This document shows, one piece after another, positions 44,928 through 53,471 of a stretch of 64,000 nucleotides of DNA. The notes beneath the pieces were generated by a model. It saw nothing but the letters and a program-made list of their open reading frames with translations. It did no database searches and had not been told where the DNA came from. The stretch is from Pseudocolwellia sp. AS88. GTDB lineage: Bacteria; Pseudomonadota; Gammaproteobacteria; Enterobacterales; Alteromonadaceae. The position numbers and the translations under genes were made by a program. The stretch covers positions 33,417-97,416 of the forward strand of contig NZ_JAUPEC010000017.1 of the NCBI RefSeq assembly GCF_030551755.1, given 5' to 3'. The stretch's first letter is position 1, and every line of letters begins with the position of its first letter.

Positions 44928-45716
44928 TTATTCGGCTGAGTTTTGCGCTACAGGCACAATGATTAAATCTGGGGCAAGTTGCTTACGAGCAATACGTAAA
45001 CCTTTATTAATGTCTGAACGATATTCAGCAGGAAGTTCATCCCAAGACTTAGTCTCGTTATTCCATAAGCCTAGCTTTTGTCCGTCACGTGTTTGATACA
45101 CCAAACTCACACGACCAATACGTAAAAAGTCTACATCACGCTCGCTACCATCAACGGTTAATAAGCCGTTGTAAGCTTCAATGGTGCGTCCATATTCAAC
45201 TTCAACTTGATAAGCTTCTAATACACGACGAAACTTCTCAGATACTGAAACGTCTGCACGTTCCATCATTTTCTTTAAACCCGCGATACGCTCAGTACGT
45301 TCTTCAGGTAAAAATTGCACATCTAATGCAACAAAAGTTTCTAATGTATCAATCATGCGCGCCATTAATGGTGAAACTTGGCGTTCAATAATACTGACTT
45401 GTTCCATTGAAACCGCTAACTGATTTAACTCTGTTAGCTGATTGTCGATTTGAGTATTCATTTGTTTGTTGTAAACACGTAAACCATCAACTTCTTTGTT
45501 AACTGTTTTAAATTGTTGAAGTTTGGTTTGAATTTGCTCGCTGATATTATCTACGCGGCGTTGCGATTTATTTGCTGATTCATTAATTGTTTTTCCAGCA
45601 TCTACAACTTGTGATAATGGTTCTTCTGTTGCTGAAGCAGCGTTTACAAATGTTGATAGGCTTAGCGCACTTGCACTTAAAAGCAAACTTGCTTTAGCCA
45701 AAGTAGACAATTTCAT
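44928..45716 (-). CDS. DUF3450 periplasmic protein
   Basis: This 262-residue protein has a signal peptide (to about residue 27, AASA) and a helical coiled-coil middle (SQRRVDNISEQIQTKLQQF, then QMNTQIDNQLTELNQL), followed by a globular end (RDVDFLRIGRVSLVYQT). This DUF3450 protein commonly opens TtpC/TonB2 operons in Vibrio and Alteromonadales. Its role is unknown but must be tied to the TonB motor. A promoter must lie in the 280 bp before the MITE; I see no Fur box. Confidence 0.85.
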   Translation of the reverse strand: MKLSTLAKASLLLSASALSLSTFVNAASATEEPLSQVVDAGKTINESANKSQRRVDNISEQIQTKLQQFKTVNKEVDGLRVYNKQMNTQIDNQLTELNQLAVSMEQVSIIERQVSPLMARMIDTLETFVALDVQFLPEERTERIAGLKKMMERADVSVSEKFRRVLEAYQVEVEYGRTIEAYNGLLTVDGSERDVDFLRIGRVSLVYQTRDGQKLGLWNNETKSWDELPAEYRSDINKGLRIARKQLAPDLIIVPVAQNSAE

Positions 45717-45997
45717 AGTGAAAACCTTATGTTGAAATTCAATATAATTCTATAATTGGGCGTATATTAAAGGTCGAATATTACAACTAGGTTTCACCAA
45801 TGTTGCAGATTTATTAAATGACAGTTACGTGACATTTTTTTTACAGTTAGTCGCGTATTAACAGGATGTTAACGACTTTTGATGAAATACAGATGGATAA
45901 GTTAAAACACAATAAAGTGTATTTGAGATAGTGTTCGTTACAACTTTCCCCTAAAATACTGTCTTATTATTAAAGGCTTTATTTCTTTAAAAGATAT

Positions 45998-46264
45998 TAG
46001 GGCCTGTTGATCTTTCGAGATTATTTTTACAGCAATATGTTTGATATTTAGACAAGGCAGAGTATATGACGTGTAGCTGGCTACTCGAACATACGATAAC
46101 GCTGTATAAATTTCAAACATATGCTGCCCTTTGGGTTCATTTAAAACGAATTTACTCATTGCTGTTCGCTTTTATAATAGAATGACTATTAGACAAAGCT
46201 CACATCGCGATTAAATCCGTTTTAAATTGAATAAAATTTAACCCTGAAAGATCAACAGGCCCTA
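45998..46264. mobile_element. MITE-like element with 18-20-bp terminal inverted repeats and TA flanks
   Basis: The ends GGGCCTGTTGATCTTTC (46000-46016) and GAAAGATCAACAGGCCC (46246-46262) are exact complements, and the complement extends to TTA/TAA. TA directly flanks both ends, which could be a target duplication as for IS630/Tc1-mariner-type elements. The interior (229 bp) has no transposase. A 73-codon frame inside (minus strand) is probably incidental. It lies between DUF3450 and the sulfotransferase gene. Confidence 0.8.
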
Positions 46265-46285
46265 AACAGGTATGAACAAATTAAT

Positions 46286-46933
46286 ATGAATCAATCAGCC
46301 AAAGTTTTCGTTTTAGGCTTACCTAGAACAGGCACCACCAGTATTTGTTCAACCTTACTTTCTCTTAACTATCATGTAGCCCATACTGCTTACACTCAAA
46401 CTACATTCGAGAAAGCTAATGCGCTAGCTGACACGCCGATTTTTAATGACTATAAAGAATTGTTTCAATATTACCCTAACAGCCAATTTATTTATTTAAC
46501 GCGCGACTCTGAAAAGTGGATACCTTCTATTAAGCAATTATTATTACGTATGTATAATAATGTTGTACGTGATGACGGTGGCTTTAATCCGATTATTAAA
46601 CGCTGCTACGGCGAGATATTTTCACCTTTTACTTTAGAAAATATTAACAGTGATGATTTTCTAATAGCTTGCTATAACAAACATAAAGCAGCTGTCACTC
46701 AGTTTTTTGAAGAAAACAATTACCCTGTTTTGTTTATTGATATTTCAAAGCCTGGTGATTACCAAAAAATGTTAAGTTTTTTAAATAAAGACAATCATCA
46801 AGATGAACATACAGGTTCAGGTTTCCCTGTACTTAATCAAGGTGGAAAAGTCACTGCTTGGAAAGACCTAAAGCATCCACATAAAATTGACTCAACCAAG
46901 AACGGCCGTAGCTCAACCTTAGACCATATTTAA
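46286..46933 (+). CDS. Small sulfotransferase-family protein
   Basis: The 215-residue protein begins with the P-loop-like PAPS-binding motif FVLGLPRTGTTS (8-19), and the segment FIYLTRDSEKWI (about 70-80) fits the 3'-phosphate loop of sulfotransferases. It is shorter than most members, which suggests a minimal domain or a nucleotide-binding relative. There is no signal peptide. It starts 22 bp after the MITE-like element. The dienelactone hydrolase-like gene follows by 42 bp, so the two may be cotranscribed. The acceptor is unknown. Confidence 0.75.
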   Translation: MNQSAKVFVLGLPRTGTTSICSTLLSLNYHVAHTAYTQTTFEKANALADTPIFNDYKELFQYYPNSQFIYLTRDSEKWIPSIKQLLLRMYNNVVRDDGGFNPIIKRCYGEIFSPFTLENINSDDFLIACYNKHKAAVTQFFEENNYPVLFIDISKPGDYQKMLSFLNKDNHQDEHTGSGFPVLNQGGKVTAWKDLKHPHKIDSTKNGRSSTLDHI

Positions 46934-46975
46934 CTTAAATTTATTGAACAGAGCATTAAAGGATTTATTGATACG

Positions 46976-47713
46976 ATGATTATCACCAATAGCCAACAAG
47001 ATTTATCTACACCTACAGGCGTAATGCGCACCACCATTTACCAGCCTGAAGCACAAGGAAACTATCCTTGTATTATTTTTTATTCTGAAATATTTCAACA
47101 AACAGCTCCTATTGCTAGAAGTGCGGCGATTATGGCAAGTCATGGTTTTATTGTATTGGTGCCCGAAGTATTTCATGAGCTGAATCCTATTGGCACCGTA
47201 TTAGGTTACGACGATGCAGGCAAAGACAAAGGTAATGCAGATAAATGGGCAAAGCCTTTAGAGCATCACGATTCAGATACTCAAACATTAATCGACTTTG
47301 CTCGTACTTTAGATAATTGCTCAGGAAAAGTTGGCGCTATGGGTGTTTGTATTGGTGGACATTTGGCTTATCGTGCTGCGTTAAATAACGATATTTTAGC
47401 CGCATCTTGTTTATACGCGACCGACATTCATTCAAATACCCTACCTTGTGAAAAAGATAACGATTCATTCAATAGAACACCAGATATTAAAGGTGAACTA
47501 TTAATGATTTGGGGCAAGCAAGATCCTCATGTTCCAGATGAAGGTAGAATGAAAATCCATAAAAAGTTACTTGAAAGTAAGAACACCTTCACTTGGCATG
47601 AGTTTAATGCTCAGCATGCTTTTATGCGTGATGAAGGTGAACGCTATGATGCGGCTTTAGCGATACAAGTTTATTTGATGTCGGTTGAATTATTTAAACG
47701 TAAACTAACCTGA
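46976..47713 (+). CDS. Dienelactone hydrolase-family alpha/beta hydrolase
   Basis: This 245-residue cytoplasmic protein has the catalytic triad Cys125 (GVCIGG), Asp183 (GKQDPHVP) and His214 (AQHAF) of the dienelactone hydrolase family, which use Cys rather than Ser as the nucleophile. No membrane segment is seen. Characterised members open lactones of chlorocatechol degradation, but many relatives act on other esters. It is likely to be in an operon with the sulfotransferase gene. Confidence 0.88.
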   Translation: MIITNSQQDLSTPTGVMRTTIYQPEAQGNYPCIIFYSEIFQQTAPIARSAAIMASHGFIVLVPEVFHELNPIGTVLGYDDAGKDKGNADKWAKPLEHHDSDTQTLIDFARTLDNCSGKVGAMGVCIGGHLAYRAALNNDILAASCLYATDIHSNTLPCEKDNDSFNRTPDIKGELLMIWGKQDPHVPDEGRMKIHKKLLESKNTFTWHEFNAQHAFMRDEGERYDAALAIQVYLMSVELFKRKLT

Positions 47714-47719
47714 GATCAA

Positions 47720-47748
47720 AAAAAAGCAGTCGACTAGACTGCTTTTTT
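47720..47748. terminator. Bidirectional terminator
   Basis: Stem AAAAAAGCAGTC (47720-47731)/GACTGCTTTTTT (47737-47748), loop GACTA, between the hydrolase gene and the convergent patatin gene. Confidence 0.88.
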
Positions 47749-47798
47749 GTTCGCTATCACCAATTTACTTGAACCCTATTAGTAGAAATATTTAGTTC

Positions 47799-48719
47799 TT
47801 AGCTGTTTAACAACTCACAGCTAAAGTTCTTTAAAAACTCAGTGCCTAACTCAAAGCCCATTTGGTAATCAGCTTCTAGTGCTGCATAACTGCTCCCCAC
47901 TAATTTACTTAAAAGTGGCTTAGGTGGAGATATTTCAATAACTTTTAACCCCATTGGTGGCGTTTTTATAAAACTCACCGCATTTTCATATGAGTTTTCA
48001 TGCTCTGTAATAATGTCTAATATTTTAGGACATTTATTGGTTTTACAAACCCAAGACTTTTTCAATTTATGCGCCCATTGGGTTTTAGCTGAATAATCAG
48101 TTGGTACGGTTCGAATAGCGACTACTGTTCTTGCCCCTTGAGCATGAGCTTCTTGAATTGGAATAGGCGATGCCACTCCGCCATCTACGTAAAAATCATC
48201 ACCAACTTTAACTCCATTTTTATATAAATAAGGTAAAGCACTTGAAGCTTTTAAGGGCGTTAACCAATCGTCATTTTTAGGTTCAAAAAACGAAGGGCTT
48301 AAATCTTTAGATTTAGTTGCCGAGAAAAGGATCCTACGATTTTTCATTTGTGCTTTAGCTTGTTCAATATCTAACTTATGAGAAGCGCTGTTTACTTGAT
48401 CAAAATACCAATCTAAGTTAACTGAACTGCCACCAATAAAAGAACGTTTTAAATTAAAAAATTGTGGATGACTCGACAATTCCATAATTGATTTTTTAGC
48501 ATAACCCAACTGCTTTGCCATATAGCTTGATAAATTTTGCGCGCCAGCAGATGTACCAATTAATAAATCAAAAGGATTAAAGTCTTTCGCTAACCAACTA
48601 TCTAAAATACCGGCAGTAAAAATACCTCTTTGCCCACCACCTTCTGCAACGAGTGCTACCCCTTTTGTAGGGGCTGAGGTTGTACATTTATTTTCATAGT
48701 AAAAATCAACGGCGTTCAT
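47799..48719 (-). CDS. Patatin-like phospholipase (YjjU-like)
   Basis: This 306-residue patatin-family hydrolase has the oxyanion motif AEGGGQRGIF (about 25-34), nucleophile Ser57 (GTSAG) and catalytic Asp179 (DGG). There is no signal peptide, so it acts in the cytoplasm or is exported by another route. Closest in layout is E. coli YjjU. Substrates would be phospholipids or lysophospholipids, which is inference from the family. It is transcribed alone. Confidence 0.88.
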   Translation of the reverse strand: MNAVDFYYENKCTTSAPTKGVALVAEGGGQRGIFTAGILDSWLAKDFNPFDLLIGTSAGAQNLSSYMAKQLGYAKKSIMELSSHPQFFNLKRSFIGGSSVNLDWYFDQVNSASHKLDIEQAKAQMKNRRILFSATKSKDLSPSFFEPKNDDWLTPLKASSALPYLYKNGVKVGDDFYVDGGVASPIPIQEAHAQGARTVVAIRTVPTDYSAKTQWAHKLKKSWVCKTNKCPKILDIITEHENSYENAVSFIKTPPMGLKVIEISPPKPLLSKLVGSSYAALEADYQMGFELGTEFLKNFSCELLNS

Positions 48720-49108
48720 AATATTCTCAATAAGTAATAGTTAATGACATGAGTACCAAATTGGTGAATTCATGCATCAAAGAGAGTTCGCATTGGGTAC
48801 TTAACTCTTTATATGTTTATTATTACCCAACCTTCTTATTCAGTAAAAACACAAAAATAGATAACAAGATTCAATAAAACAGAACAACGTTAAGGTTATT
48901 GTTAAAGTTAATCATTCGATATTTTTGATATTAAATGCAGCTATGTAACGTGGATAGGTGATGTTGATATGGTGTTTACAGGTCTAGTGATAAAAGTTGG
49001 CAATTGTTAAACCCCATTGAGTTGAATAATGCGAGTGAAATAAATATATTCACTCGCATTATTTAGTTAACACCTTTGAATTAACACTGCTCAATAAGGA
49101 TGGAGGAG
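48720..49108. other. 389-bp intergenic region
   Basis: It holds the minus-strand promoter region of the patatin gene and a near-perfect 15-bp hairpin (AATAATGCGAGTGAA, 49025-49039, with TTCACTCGCATTATT, 49049-49063) downstream of the GGDEF/EAL gene. Nothing else is seen. Confidence 0.5.
49025..49063 (-). terminator. 15-bp hairpin after the GGDEF/EAL gene
   Basis: The arms are exact complements with a 9-base loop, 46 bp past the stop codon. The AT base of the stem can supply U residues, but there is no T-run outside, so termination is likely rather than certain. Confidence 0.6.
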
Positions 49109-52100
49109 CTATTTTTTTGAACGAGCTTGATACTCATATATATATTGTTCTTTAGGTATATTAACACTGCCCTCTGTTAGCGTTTTATTAGATTTTAGTG
49201 CTTTAGTCGCATCTTCTTCTGATAAAGGTTTAGACATAAAATAACCTTGGGCAAAATCACAACCGTGCTCTATCAAAGCCGATAGTTGAGTTTGTGTTTC
49301 AATGCCCTCTGCTACTACTTGCTTACGTAAACTTTGACCTAAAGAAATAATAGCTTTGATAACTTCTAAAGCGTCTTGATTAATTTCACTGTCAGAATTT
49401 TGATCTATAACCTCAACAAAGCCTTTATCTATTTTTAAATACTGAACGGGGATTTCATTTAAATAAGCTAATGATGAATATCCTGTACCAAAGTCATCAA
49501 TAGCCAAATCAATTTCACGCTCATGTAATGCTTCATAAAGTAAGCTTAGCGCATGGTTATTTTCAATAAGTACCGACTCTGTTAACTCTAGTTTTAAATA
49601 CTTGGGATTAATGCCTGTATCTTTAATAATCTCATCAAGCATATTAAGAAAGTGAGCATTACGTAACTGGTTAGTTGATAAGTTAACAGATATATTAGGA
49701 GAGAATCCTAGCTCCATATCGTGCCATAACTTAGCTTGCTTACACGCTTCATGAAGTACCCACTTTCCTATATCCCAAATTAAGCCTGTTTCTTCAGCAA
49801 TAGGGATAAAAGTAAGAGGAGAAATAAAACCTTTCTCAGGATGTTTCCATCTAATTAACGCTTCAAAGCCATTAATTAAACCCGTCTCTAAATCCATAAT
49901 AGGTTGGTAAACTAAATGAAATTTATTTTCTAAAACAGCAACCCTTAAACTGGCTTCGAGCTCTGCCATCTCAAGTGTTTTCTTTTGTATTTGTTTATCA
50001 AATAGTTGATAAGTGCCACGCCCTAATTCTTTAGCTCGGTACATGGCGATATCAGCATTACGAAGTACTTCAGGTACATCTTTGTATTGGGAATCGCATT
50101 TCACAATACCAATACTGACATTAAAATATAACGTGTGATTATCTAATAAAAATGGCTTTTTAAATTCATCAATAATTTCTTGAGCCAAAATCTCGAAACC
50201 AAGCTCATGTTCAGACTCAGCAATAACGGTAAACTCATCACCTCCTAATCTACCCACATATTGGTTTTCGTTTAATAAACTTGATAAGCGTTTTGCTGAT
50301 GCTTTTAGTAGTTGGTCGCCAATAACATGCCCTAAGGTATCATTTATTTGCTTGAATCGATCTCCATCTAAAAACATAACACCAAAACTCAAGTCAGGTT
50401 CTTTTTGACAACGCAATAATAATTGTTCAATACATTGAATGATCCATTCACGATTAGGTAAACGCGTTAAAGAGTCATGAAAAGCCATATAAAAAAGTTT
50501 AGCTTCAGCTGTTTTACGTTCATTAATTTCAGATCTCAGCTCTAATGTTCTTTTCTCAACACGATTTTCAAGCTCGCTGTTTAAGTTAACTAAACTCTGA
50601 CTCGTTCTTTTTAATTCTGTAGCATAAGATTGCAACTGATTGGTTTTATCTTTAACTAGACGCTGCAGATCTTTCTCTCTTTTTCGATTAAGAGAAAAAC
50701 GCCATATATAAATAAGAAAAATACCAAGAATAAATAAAGCAGAAAATAGAAGTTTTGCCCACCAAGTTGTCCACCAGGCAGGTAAAATAGTAAATGAGAA
50801 ACTATCGCCTTCACTATCCCAAACGCCTGTGCCATTAGCGCCAAACACTTCAAATGTATAGTCCCCAGCAGGCAAGTTAGTAAAGCGAGCAAAACGTTCA
50901 TTTGATTTAGTTTGAACAAAATCATGTTGCAAGCCGATTAATCTATACTTGTACTGATTATATTCAGGAAAGATAAAGTTTAAGGCGACAAATTCAAATT
51001 TAATGCTATTTGATTTGATAGGAATTTCTATTTTTGTTTTAGTGGATAAATCCGTGATAAATGTATCAGGATTCATAAACTCAATATCACTTATAATCGT
51101 TTTTGGACGATAATGATTATCAGGCATTTCATCAGGATTAATAATAGTAATACCAGATTTACTTGGCACATATAATAAATCTTCTACCTGAATAAAATCA
51201 CCATGAGAGCTCATTTGGTTTCCAACCATACCTTCTTTTTTTGTATAATTAGTAAATTGGTTTGTACTCAAATCTAAAACACTTAAACCATTACTTGTGG
51301 CGATCCATACTCTATTGTTATCCCCTTTTCTTACATAAGATATTTCGTTATCGGGTAAACCATCTTTAGTTGTGTAAACAATTTTCTCGCCTGAAATAGC
51401 GTTAAAACGAATAAGCCCACTAAAGGTGCCTACCCATATTTCTTCTAAAGACTCTACCGACACAAAAGTAAAACCGTAATCATCAGTACCTAAAAGTAAT
51501 TTAAACATTTTTGTTTTTATGTCTAATACTTCAAGACCTTCTTTACCCGTTATCCATAGCTGTTCATTGAAAAGTTGTAAGTGAGAAATTTCAGTATTCT
51601 GTATGGCTAAATTTCCTTTCTCAGTACCATAAAGAAAATTAGTAAAATGATGTTCATCTACATTAAGGTATTGTAATCCCCAGCCCCAAACACTGATCCA
51701 AATGCCTCCTTTTTTATCGCTCTTAACAACAAAAACATTATTACCCGCAATCGTTTGATCTTCAGGAACATCCGGATAATTTAAGAACCGCTCGACAAGC
51801 ATGGTTTCGGGATCAATTTTAGAAACACCCCCAGCCCAGGTGCCAGCCCAAATATATCCGTTTTCATCTTCAGTGAGAGATATCACTGAATTAGAAGAAA
51901 GAGAATTAGGGTTTTTAGGATCATGTTTTATTGACTGATAAATACCGGTTTGGTAGTTAAATATATTGATACCGCCACCATCAGTTGCTATCCAAATATC
52001 TTTATTTTCTCTAACAATCCCATCAAAAGAGTTTTTAAAATAGCCTTTATCTGAGTTAGTTATTCTGTCTCGCATTGTGACAAATTTTTCAAGATCAGGT

Positions 52101-53122
52101 GTAATACGGAATAATCCATATTGGTTCATAGATAACCAAATAGAACCGTTGCTGTCTTCAGAAATATCTTCAACTGTAGCTACGGGTAACTTGTACTGCC
52201 CATCCAATGAAGCTTCTAAGCACATAAAAGTTTCAGACGAATGTTTAAATACACAAAGCCCAGCTTTTTCTAGACCAAGCCATATATTGCCTGCTGAATC
52301 AACGAAAATTACACTCACATCCGAAATAGGTAAACTGCCGTATGTATCTTCAGCAGTATAAAGCTTCACCTCAAGTGATTCTGTATTTATACGCAAAGCT
52401 CCTTTAGGTGTACCAACCCATAAGGTATTTCGCTTTGCATCAAGAGCAATATCACGAATTAAAAAATTCATAAAATATTTATCAACAGGAGTAATGACTT
52501 TGAATAGTTTTTGCTTTAAAAGATTAAATCCATAAATACCTTGCTCTGACGTAAGCCAAATCGTGTTATTAGCCTTGTCGTAAACACTACTTTTAACTAT
52601 TTTGAAGCTATCGATAGTTTCATTATAAAATGGATTGATGATCAGTTTATTTAAGTGAGTATCAAACTTAAAAACATCTGAATTTGAATTAAAAAGCCAC
52701 AAATTGCCTTCTGAATCTTCTGTGATGGTGGTAATTCTATATTGCTTACCTAAAGCAAAGGCTTTGAATTTTTCTGTTTTATTATCGAAACGATACAAAT
52801 AGGTATTCGCTACCCACAAGTTACCTTTACTATCATTAAATATATAAGGAACACCTCCGTCGGTTTCCTTTGTAGATTCTTGAAAATCAAATGTTTTGTT
52901 TTTGTAGCCATTGTATCTTAATAATCCAGCACTACCCGCAGACCAAAGGTATCCTTGGCTGTCTTCGTGAGAATGGCGAGTATAAGCTTGAACTTTATCT
53001 TCAGATAAATAAATAGGAATGGCACGGAAGTGATTAATATTTTCGGCTTCTTCAGCTTGGAAAAATATCGTTGCCCTTGAAGAGAACGAACAAAGCACTG
53101 CGAAAAAAAGGATTACCCACAC
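49109..53122 (-). CDS. Reg_prop/Y_Y_Y sensor with GGDEF and EAL domains
   Basis: The protein has 1337 residues: a signal peptide, then a periplasmic sensor of two-component-type Reg_prop beta-propeller repeats (many W(S/A)G or NIWLG units, about 50-690) and a Y_Y_Y domain (about 700-785). A membrane helix (about 788-810) and a coiled coil precede a GGDEF domain (GGDEF at 960-964) and an EAL domain (Glu1087-Ala-Leu, later NLSTNQL, LELTES, DDFGTGYSSL and KIDKGF). Both cyclase and phosphodiesterase motifs look intact. The allosteric RxxD motif is not seen before GGDEF. The sensor may bind a carbohydrate, as in related hybrid proteins, to control c-di-GMP. It is monocistronic. Confidence 0.92.
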   Translation of the reverse strand: MWVILFFAVLCSFSSRATIFFQAEEAENINHFRAIPIYLSEDKVQAYTRHSHEDSQGYLWSAGSAGLLRYNGYKNKTFDFQESTKETDGGVPYIFNDSKGNLWVANTYLYRFDNKTEKFKAFALGKQYRITTITEDSEGNLWLFNSNSDVFKFDTHLNKLIINPFYNETIDSFKIVKSSVYDKANNTIWLTSEQGIYGFNLLKQKLFKVITPVDKYFMNFLIRDIALDAKRNTLWVGTPKGALRINTESLEVKLYTAEDTYGSLPISDVSVIFVDSAGNIWLGLEKAGLCVFKHSSETFMCLEASLDGQYKLPVATVEDISEDSNGSIWLSMNQYGLFRITPDLEKFVTMRDRITNSDKGYFKNSFDGIVRENKDIWIATDGGGINIFNYQTGIYQSIKHDPKNPNSLSSNSVISLTEDENGYIWAGTWAGGVSKIDPETMLVERFLNYPDVPEDQTIAGNNVFVVKSDKKGGIWISVWGWGLQYLNVDEHHFTNFLYGTEKGNLAIQNTEISHLQLFNEQLWITGKEGLEVLDIKTKMFKLLLGTDDYGFTFVSVESLEEIWVGTFSGLIRFNAISGEKIVYTTKDGLPDNEISYVRKGDNNRVWIATSNGLSVLDLSTNQFTNYTKKEGMVGNQMSSHGDFIQVEDLLYVPSKSGITIINPDEMPDNHYRPKTIISDIEFMNPDTFITDLSTKTKIEIPIKSNSIKFEFVALNFIFPEYNQYKYRLIGLQHDFVQTKSNERFARFTNLPAGDYTFEVFGANGTGVWDSEGDSFSFTILPAWWTTWWAKLLFSALFILGIFLIYIWRFSLNRKREKDLQRLVKDKTNQLQSYATELKRTSQSLVNLNSELENRVEKRTLELRSEINERKTAEAKLFYMAFHDSLTRLPNREWIIQCIEQLLLRCQKEPDLSFGVMFLDGDRFKQINDTLGHVIGDQLLKASAKRLSSLLNENQYVGRLGGDEFTVIAESEHELGFEILAQEIIDEFKKPFLLDNHTLYFNVSIGIVKCDSQYKDVPEVLRNADIAMYRAKELGRGTYQLFDKQIQKKTLEMAELEASLRVAVLENKFHLVYQPIMDLETGLINGFEALIRWKHPEKGFISPLTFIPIAEETGLIWDIGKWVLHEACKQAKLWHDMELGFSPNISVNLSTNQLRNAHFLNMLDEIIKDTGINPKYLKLELTESVLIENNHALSLLYEALHEREIDLAIDDFGTGYSSLAYLNEIPVQYLKIDKGFVEVIDQNSDSEINQDALEVIKAIISLGQSLRKQVVAEGIETQTQLSALIEHGCDFAQGYFMSKPLSEEDATKALKSNKTLTEGSVNIPKEQYIYEYQARSKK

Positions 53123-53471
53123 AAAAGAATGTGTTTGATATTTACTGTCCTTAGAAATATTCTGGCTGATAACATCACCTAAACGAAAAATACTGTAAAT
53201 AAATTAATGTATTAACTAATCATAGTCTCTTTTAACTTATACACCAATTTTATCTCTAGTGAAATAATATTTATATAAGACAAAAGTGTAAACCGTTCAT
53301 TCTGAGATAATAGTGTTTTAATAAGATTTAAGCAGATAGTGATAAATAAGGGATTAAATAATATTCCATAAAATCCCCCCAATAAAAAAGGTCACTTCAA
53401 ATAAATGAAGTGACCTTTAAATTTATATTTAAAACCTAATAAAATATTTAAGCTCTAAATAAGCTCAGTGC
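53123..53471. other. 349-bp intergenic region
   Basis: It holds the minus-strand promoter region of the GGDEF/EAL gene and the terminator (53387-53418) of the next TBDR gene. No ORF, repeat or clear promoter was identified. Confidence 0.5.
53387..53418 (-). terminator. Terminator of the second TBDR gene
   Basis: Stem AAAGGTCACTTCA (53387-53399)/TGAAGTGACCTTT (53406-53418). On the minus strand it ends in a run of T. Confidence 0.88.

Noticed and set aside
45717..45997. Fur box upstream of the TonB operon
   Set aside because: No GATAATGATTATC-like palindrome was found.
45938..46159. 73-residue minus-strand ORF
   Set aside because: It lies mostly inside the MITE-like element and crosses its left end, so it is likely an incidental frame.
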